A stretch of DNA of 64,000 nucleotides from DASSUW01 sp963806395 (lineage in GTDB: Bacteria > Actinomycetota > Thermoleophilia > Solirubrobacterales > Solirubrobacteraceae). Location of the stretch: positions 1-64,000 of the forward strand of contig CAWDYI010000010.1 in assembly GCA_963806395.1 (NCBI GenBank), given 5' to 3'. The notes beneath the pieces were generated by a model, which made no database searches, was not told the DNA's origin, and was given only the letters and a program-made list of their open reading frames with translations. The translations under genes were made by a program, and so were the position numbers. How positions within the stretch are numbered: the stretch's first letter is position 1; every line of letters starts with the position of its first letter. Of the stretch, positions 61,158 through 64,000 are shown one piece after another.

Positions 61158-64000
61158 TTACATCGCGGCGCGGGCGCGGCCGACGACCTCGGCGACCTCC
61201 GCGCGGGAGGTCACGCCGAGCTTGCCGAACACGCGTGTGAGGTGGCCCTCGACGGTCTTCTCGGACAGGAAGAGGTCGGCGCCGATCTCGCGGTTGGTGC
61301 GCCCCTCGGCGACCAGCTCGGCGATCTCGCGCTCGCGGCCGGAGAGGGCGTCGAGGCCCTCGCCGCCGCCGCGGCGCTGGCGGGCGGTGACGCGTTCGCC
61401 GAGGCGGCGCAGCTCTCGCGCCGCCTCATCGCGCGAGCGGGCGGCCCCGAGCGCGGACAGCTCGGCCTCGGCGCGGGTGAGCTCGCGGACGCCGTCGTCG
61501 CGCCGCCCCGCGGCGGCGAGCGCCGTCCCGGCGAGCGTGCGGCAGCGCGCCGCCGCGAGCGGTGCGTCGACCGACTCGGCGCGCTCGGCGGCCGACAACG
61601 CGAGCTCCGCGGCGGCGGCCGGATCCTTGGCGTCGAGCGCGATCGCCGCGCGTGCGAGCAGCAGCCACGCCTCCGCCAGCGGCAGCCCGAGGCCCTGCAC
61701 GGTCTCCTCGCTGCGGTCCGCGTACGCCTCGGCGGCGGCGCGGTCGCCGCGTGCCAGCTCGGCGCGCGACAGGGTCGCGTACAGCCACGCGCGCCGCCCG
61801 GGCTCGATCAGAGCGAAGTCCGGGAGCCCGACGGCGCGCAGCTGGTCCAGGCAGCGCTCGGGCTCGCCGATGTCGAGCCACATCACGCCGAGGTGCGCGT
61901 GCGTCGCGCGCGTGAGGACGCTCTCGTCGAGCCCGTCGAGCAGCGCGATCGCCTCGTCGGCCGACACGCGCGCGCGCTCGACGTCGCCGAGCGCCGCGGC
62001 CGTCCACGCGTCGGCGACCAGCGCCCAGCCGACGAGCTGGCGGTTGCCGGCCAGCCGCGCCGCCTCGACGGCGGCGTCGGCGGTCTCGGCAGCCTCGGCG
62101 AGGCGCCCGCGCGTCTCCAGCGCGTGCGCGAGCCCGACCATCATCGGCACCACGAACTGGCCCTGCCCGACCGCGCGCGAGAGGTTGATGCCGCGTCGCA
62201 GGTGCCGGATCGCGTCGTCGTAGTGCTCGCAGAAGTACTCGGCGAAGCCGAGGTAGTAGGGCGCGTCGAGCCGCATCGCGAGCTGATCGTCCGGCAGCGC
62301 GTCGAGCAGCGCCGAGCTCTTCTCACGCGCCGCCGCGGACTGTTCGGCGTGGCCGAGGTTGTGCTCCGCGAAGCACAGCAGCGCGGTCGTGAGCGCCTCG
62401 AGGCCGCGGTCGGCGAGCGCGTGCGCGGTCTCGGCGGCGCGCGCCGCCCAATCGCGCATCCCTTGGAAATCGCCGTCGTAGAGCGCGTCGGAGGCCAGCT
62501 CGGCATACAGCGCGGCGGCCGCCGCGCCGTCGCGGTCGTCGAGTGCATCGAGCGCCGCGAGCAGCCGCGCGTGCGCGGCGTCGTGGCGGCCGAGCAGGTT
62601 CTCGCACGTCGCGCACGCGGCGATCAGGCGCACGCGGAGGTCGGCCAGCTCGACCAGCGAGAGTGCGTCCGTCAGCGTGCCGAGCGCCCGCTCCAGCCGG
62701 CCGGTGGCGACCAGCGCGCCGGCCAGCGGCACGAGCAGGCCGAGGCGCCGGAAGGGATCCTCGCCCTCGCGCGAGCCGAGCAGCCGAAGTGCGGAATCGA
62801 ACCAGCGCGCGGCGATCGCGGGCGCACGCGCGGCGGCCTGGTGGCCGGCCTGCTCGAGCACCGCCGCGGCGTCGTCGTCGCCGACGCGGGCCGACGCGTC
62901 GATGTGGTGTGCACGCGCAGCCAGCGCGCTCGGCCGCGCGGCGAGCGCGTCGGCGGCGCGTGCGTGCGCCGCCAGCCGCCACGCCTCGCCGGCGCCGTCG
63001 TAGACCGCGCGGCGCACGAGCGGGTGGCGGAAGCGATAGCGGCGCGGCACGTCGGTCGCGCCCGCGACGCGGGCCGTCAGCAGCTCCTCGATCGCGGCCG
63101 GCGCCTCGGCGTCGGTGAGGTCCGCCGCCGCGGCGGCGAGGTCGAGGTCGAACGGCTCGCCGGCGACTGCCGCGCCCCAGGCGAGCCGGCGGGCGCGCTC
63201 GCTCAGCCCGCCGATCTCCTGGCCGAGCGCGGCGGCGACCGCCGGCGGAACGCCCACGACGTCGGCCTCCTCCGCGCCGGGCACGGTGGCGGGCACCGGT
63301 GAGCGAGCGAGCTCCTCGAGGTAGAACGGATTGCCGCCGCTCTGGTTGTAGAGCTGCGGCCGCGCGGGGGCCCCGAGCAGCGCGTCCGCCTCCGCCTGCG
63401 TCAGCGGACCGAGCGAGACCTCGGTCACGAGCCCGTCGCGCGACGCCTGCTCCAGCGCGGCGAGCACGCTGTTCGGCACCTGCCCGGCGCGGAACGCGAG
63501 CGCGATCAGCACCGCGGCGGGCGGCGGCCGTCGCAGCAGGTGGGCGATCAGCTCGAGCGATGCGTCGTCGGCCCACTGCACGTCGTCGAGGATGAGGACC
63601 ACCGGGTGGCCCATCGCCATCTGCTGCAGGAGCGCGCGCACCGCGCGGTAGGCATGGAACCGCTCGTCCTGGAGGCCGCCGGCGCCGGCGGTGGCCGCCG
63701 ACGGGAGCACGCGCGCCAGCTCCGCCACGCGCTCGCCGATCAGCTGCTCGAGCCGGCGCTCGCCGAGCGACGCCACGTGGTCGTCGAGCGCGTCGACCCA
63801 GACCGCGAACGGCAGTTCGCGCTCCAGCTCGGCGCCACGGCCGACGAACACGGGATGGCGGCGCGCGGCGGCGCGCTCGCTCAGCTCGCCGAGCAGCCGT
63901 GTCTTGCCGATCCCGGGCTCACCGCTGACGACCAGCCAGCGCGGCCGCGGGGAGCGCAGAGCGTCGAGCGCGGCGTCAACCGCGGCCAGCTCCTGGCGGC
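61158..64000 (-). CDS. LuxR-family ATPase regulator (LAL type), N-terminus beyond window
   Basis: At least 947 residues, continuing past the right edge. An AAA ATPase domain with Walker A SGEPGIGKTRLLGEL (near 63915) and Walker B-like HPVVLILDDVQWADDASLELIAHLL; a long helical TPR-like middle; and a C-terminal LuxR helix-turn-helix LSGREREIAELVAEGRTNREIGADLFLSEKTVEGHLTRVFGKLGV. Large ATP-binding LuxR (MalT-like) activators sense an unknown inducer. The frame is open to the last base, so the start lies outside. Confidence 0.93.
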   Translation of the reverse strand, partial: RQELAAVDAALDALRSPRPRWLVVSGEPGIGKTRLLGELSERAAARRHPVFVGRGAELERELPFAVWVDALDDHVASLGERRLEQLIGERVAELARVLPSAATAGAGGLQDERFHAYRAVRALLQQMAMGHPVVLILDDVQWADDASLELIAHLLRRPPPAAVLIALAFRAGQVPNSVLAALEQASRDGLVTEVSLGPLTQAEADALLGAPARPQLYNQSGGNPFYLEELARSPVPATVPGAEEADVVGVPPAVAAALGQEIGGLSERARRLAWGAAVAGEPFDLDLAAAAADLTDAEAPAAIEELLTARVAGATDVPRRYRFRHPLVRRAVYDGAGEAWRLAAHARAADALAARPSALAARAHHIDASARVGDDDAAAVLEQAGHQAAARAPAIAARWFDSALRLLGSREGEDPFRRLGLLVPLAGALVATGRLERALGTLTDALSLVELADLRVRLIAACATCENLLGRHDAAHARLLAALDALDDRDGAAAAALYAELASDALYDGDFQGMRDWAARAAETAHALADRGLEALTTALLCFAEHNLGHAEQSAAAREKSSALLDALPDDQLAMRLDAPYYLGFAEYFCEHYDDAIRHLRRGINLSRAVGQGQFVVPMMVGLAHALETRGRLAEAAETADAAVEAARLAGNRQLVGWALVADAWTAAALGDVERARVSADEAIALLDGLDESVLTRATHAHLGVMWLDIGEPERCLDQLRAVGLPDFALIEPGRRAWLYATLSRAELARGDRAAAEAYADRSEETVQGLGLPLAEAWLLLARAAIALDAKDPAAAAELALSAAERAESVDAPLAAARCRTLAGTALAAAGRRDDGVRELTRAEAELSALGAARSRDEAARELRRLGERVTARQRRGGGEGLDALSGREREIAELVAEGRTNREIGADLFLSEKTVEGHLTRVFGKLGVTSRAEVAEVVGRARAAM

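Noticed and set aside
61242..63302. 686-residue open frame on the plus strand
   Set aside because: Antisense to the LuxR-type ATPase gene; no domain, no ribosome site.

Overview
The window is very GC-rich, with dense coding, many GTG starts, many ATGA/GTGA/TGATG stop-start overlaps, and many NarL-type histidine kinases. It also carries several secreted proteins with the N-terminal module (L)TYANVxATLAxFxALGG. Together these suggest an actinobacterium of the Thermoleophilia/Solirubrobacterales type (Solirubrobacter/Conexibacter-like). This placement is inference from gene content; there is no rRNA or marker gene in the window, and I see no tRNA, CRISPR array or phage module.

1-4.3 kb is the most interesting part. 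A minus-strand operon (DUF378 protein, fasciclin protein, heliorhodopsin, short-chain dehydrogenase, SRPBCC protein, then the decayed start of an FAD oxidoreductase) faces a divergent gene for a CarH-like MerR/B12 photoreceptor. The shared 95-bp intergenic region holds three TTGT direct repeats at exact 11-bp spacing, covering the -35 box of a near-consensus promoter for the heliorhodopsin operon. This looks like a B12-dependent light switch controlling a heliorhodopsin.

4.3-29 kb: small zinc-ribbon gene and gene remnants, an orphan sensor kinase, DUF1707 protein, acetyltransferase, MpaB-type oxygenase with a MerR-DICT regulator, an SRPBCC/UV-endonuclease pair, a PAS-GGDEF-HD-GYP c-di-GMP enzyme, an MMPL exporter, a frameshifted Tat-dependent sulfite-oxidase-like enzyme, an M1 peptidase with an inserted domain, a three-gene phosphorelay, a methyltransferase/NmrA pair, and an SsuA/TauA-type ABC transporter with two different permeases.

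29-39.9 kb: a head-to-head junction of two truncated genes, two tandem RTX-like secreted proteins, a MetE-type enzyme, paired secreted proteins, an SMP-30 lactonase with its TetR regulator, and a frameshifted membrane HD-GYP protein. 39.9-49 kb: an ECF sigma factor fused to a zf-HC2-like zinc finger, preceded by a 36-residue membrane protein and facing a secreted esterase; both directions carry a matching promoter-like pair of boxes. Then a kinase, malic enzyme, DUF4389 protein, SGNH hydrolase, histone-like protein and glycosyltransferase.

49-64 kb: ROK kinase, zinc-ribbon/PASTA protein, methyltransferase, propeller protein, glyoxalase-fold protein, DyP peroxidase with two related companion genes, a MITE-like palindrome, a large secreted protein with a possible His/Cys dyad, a second ECF sigma factor, an iron-siderophore binding lipoprotein behind two dyad boxes, and a LuxR-family ATPase regulator that runs off the right edge. 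Genes between 49.6 and 60.9 kb contain about 14 apparent single-base frameshifts with intact coding sense on both sides, which suggests a locally low-quality sequence rather than true gene decay.
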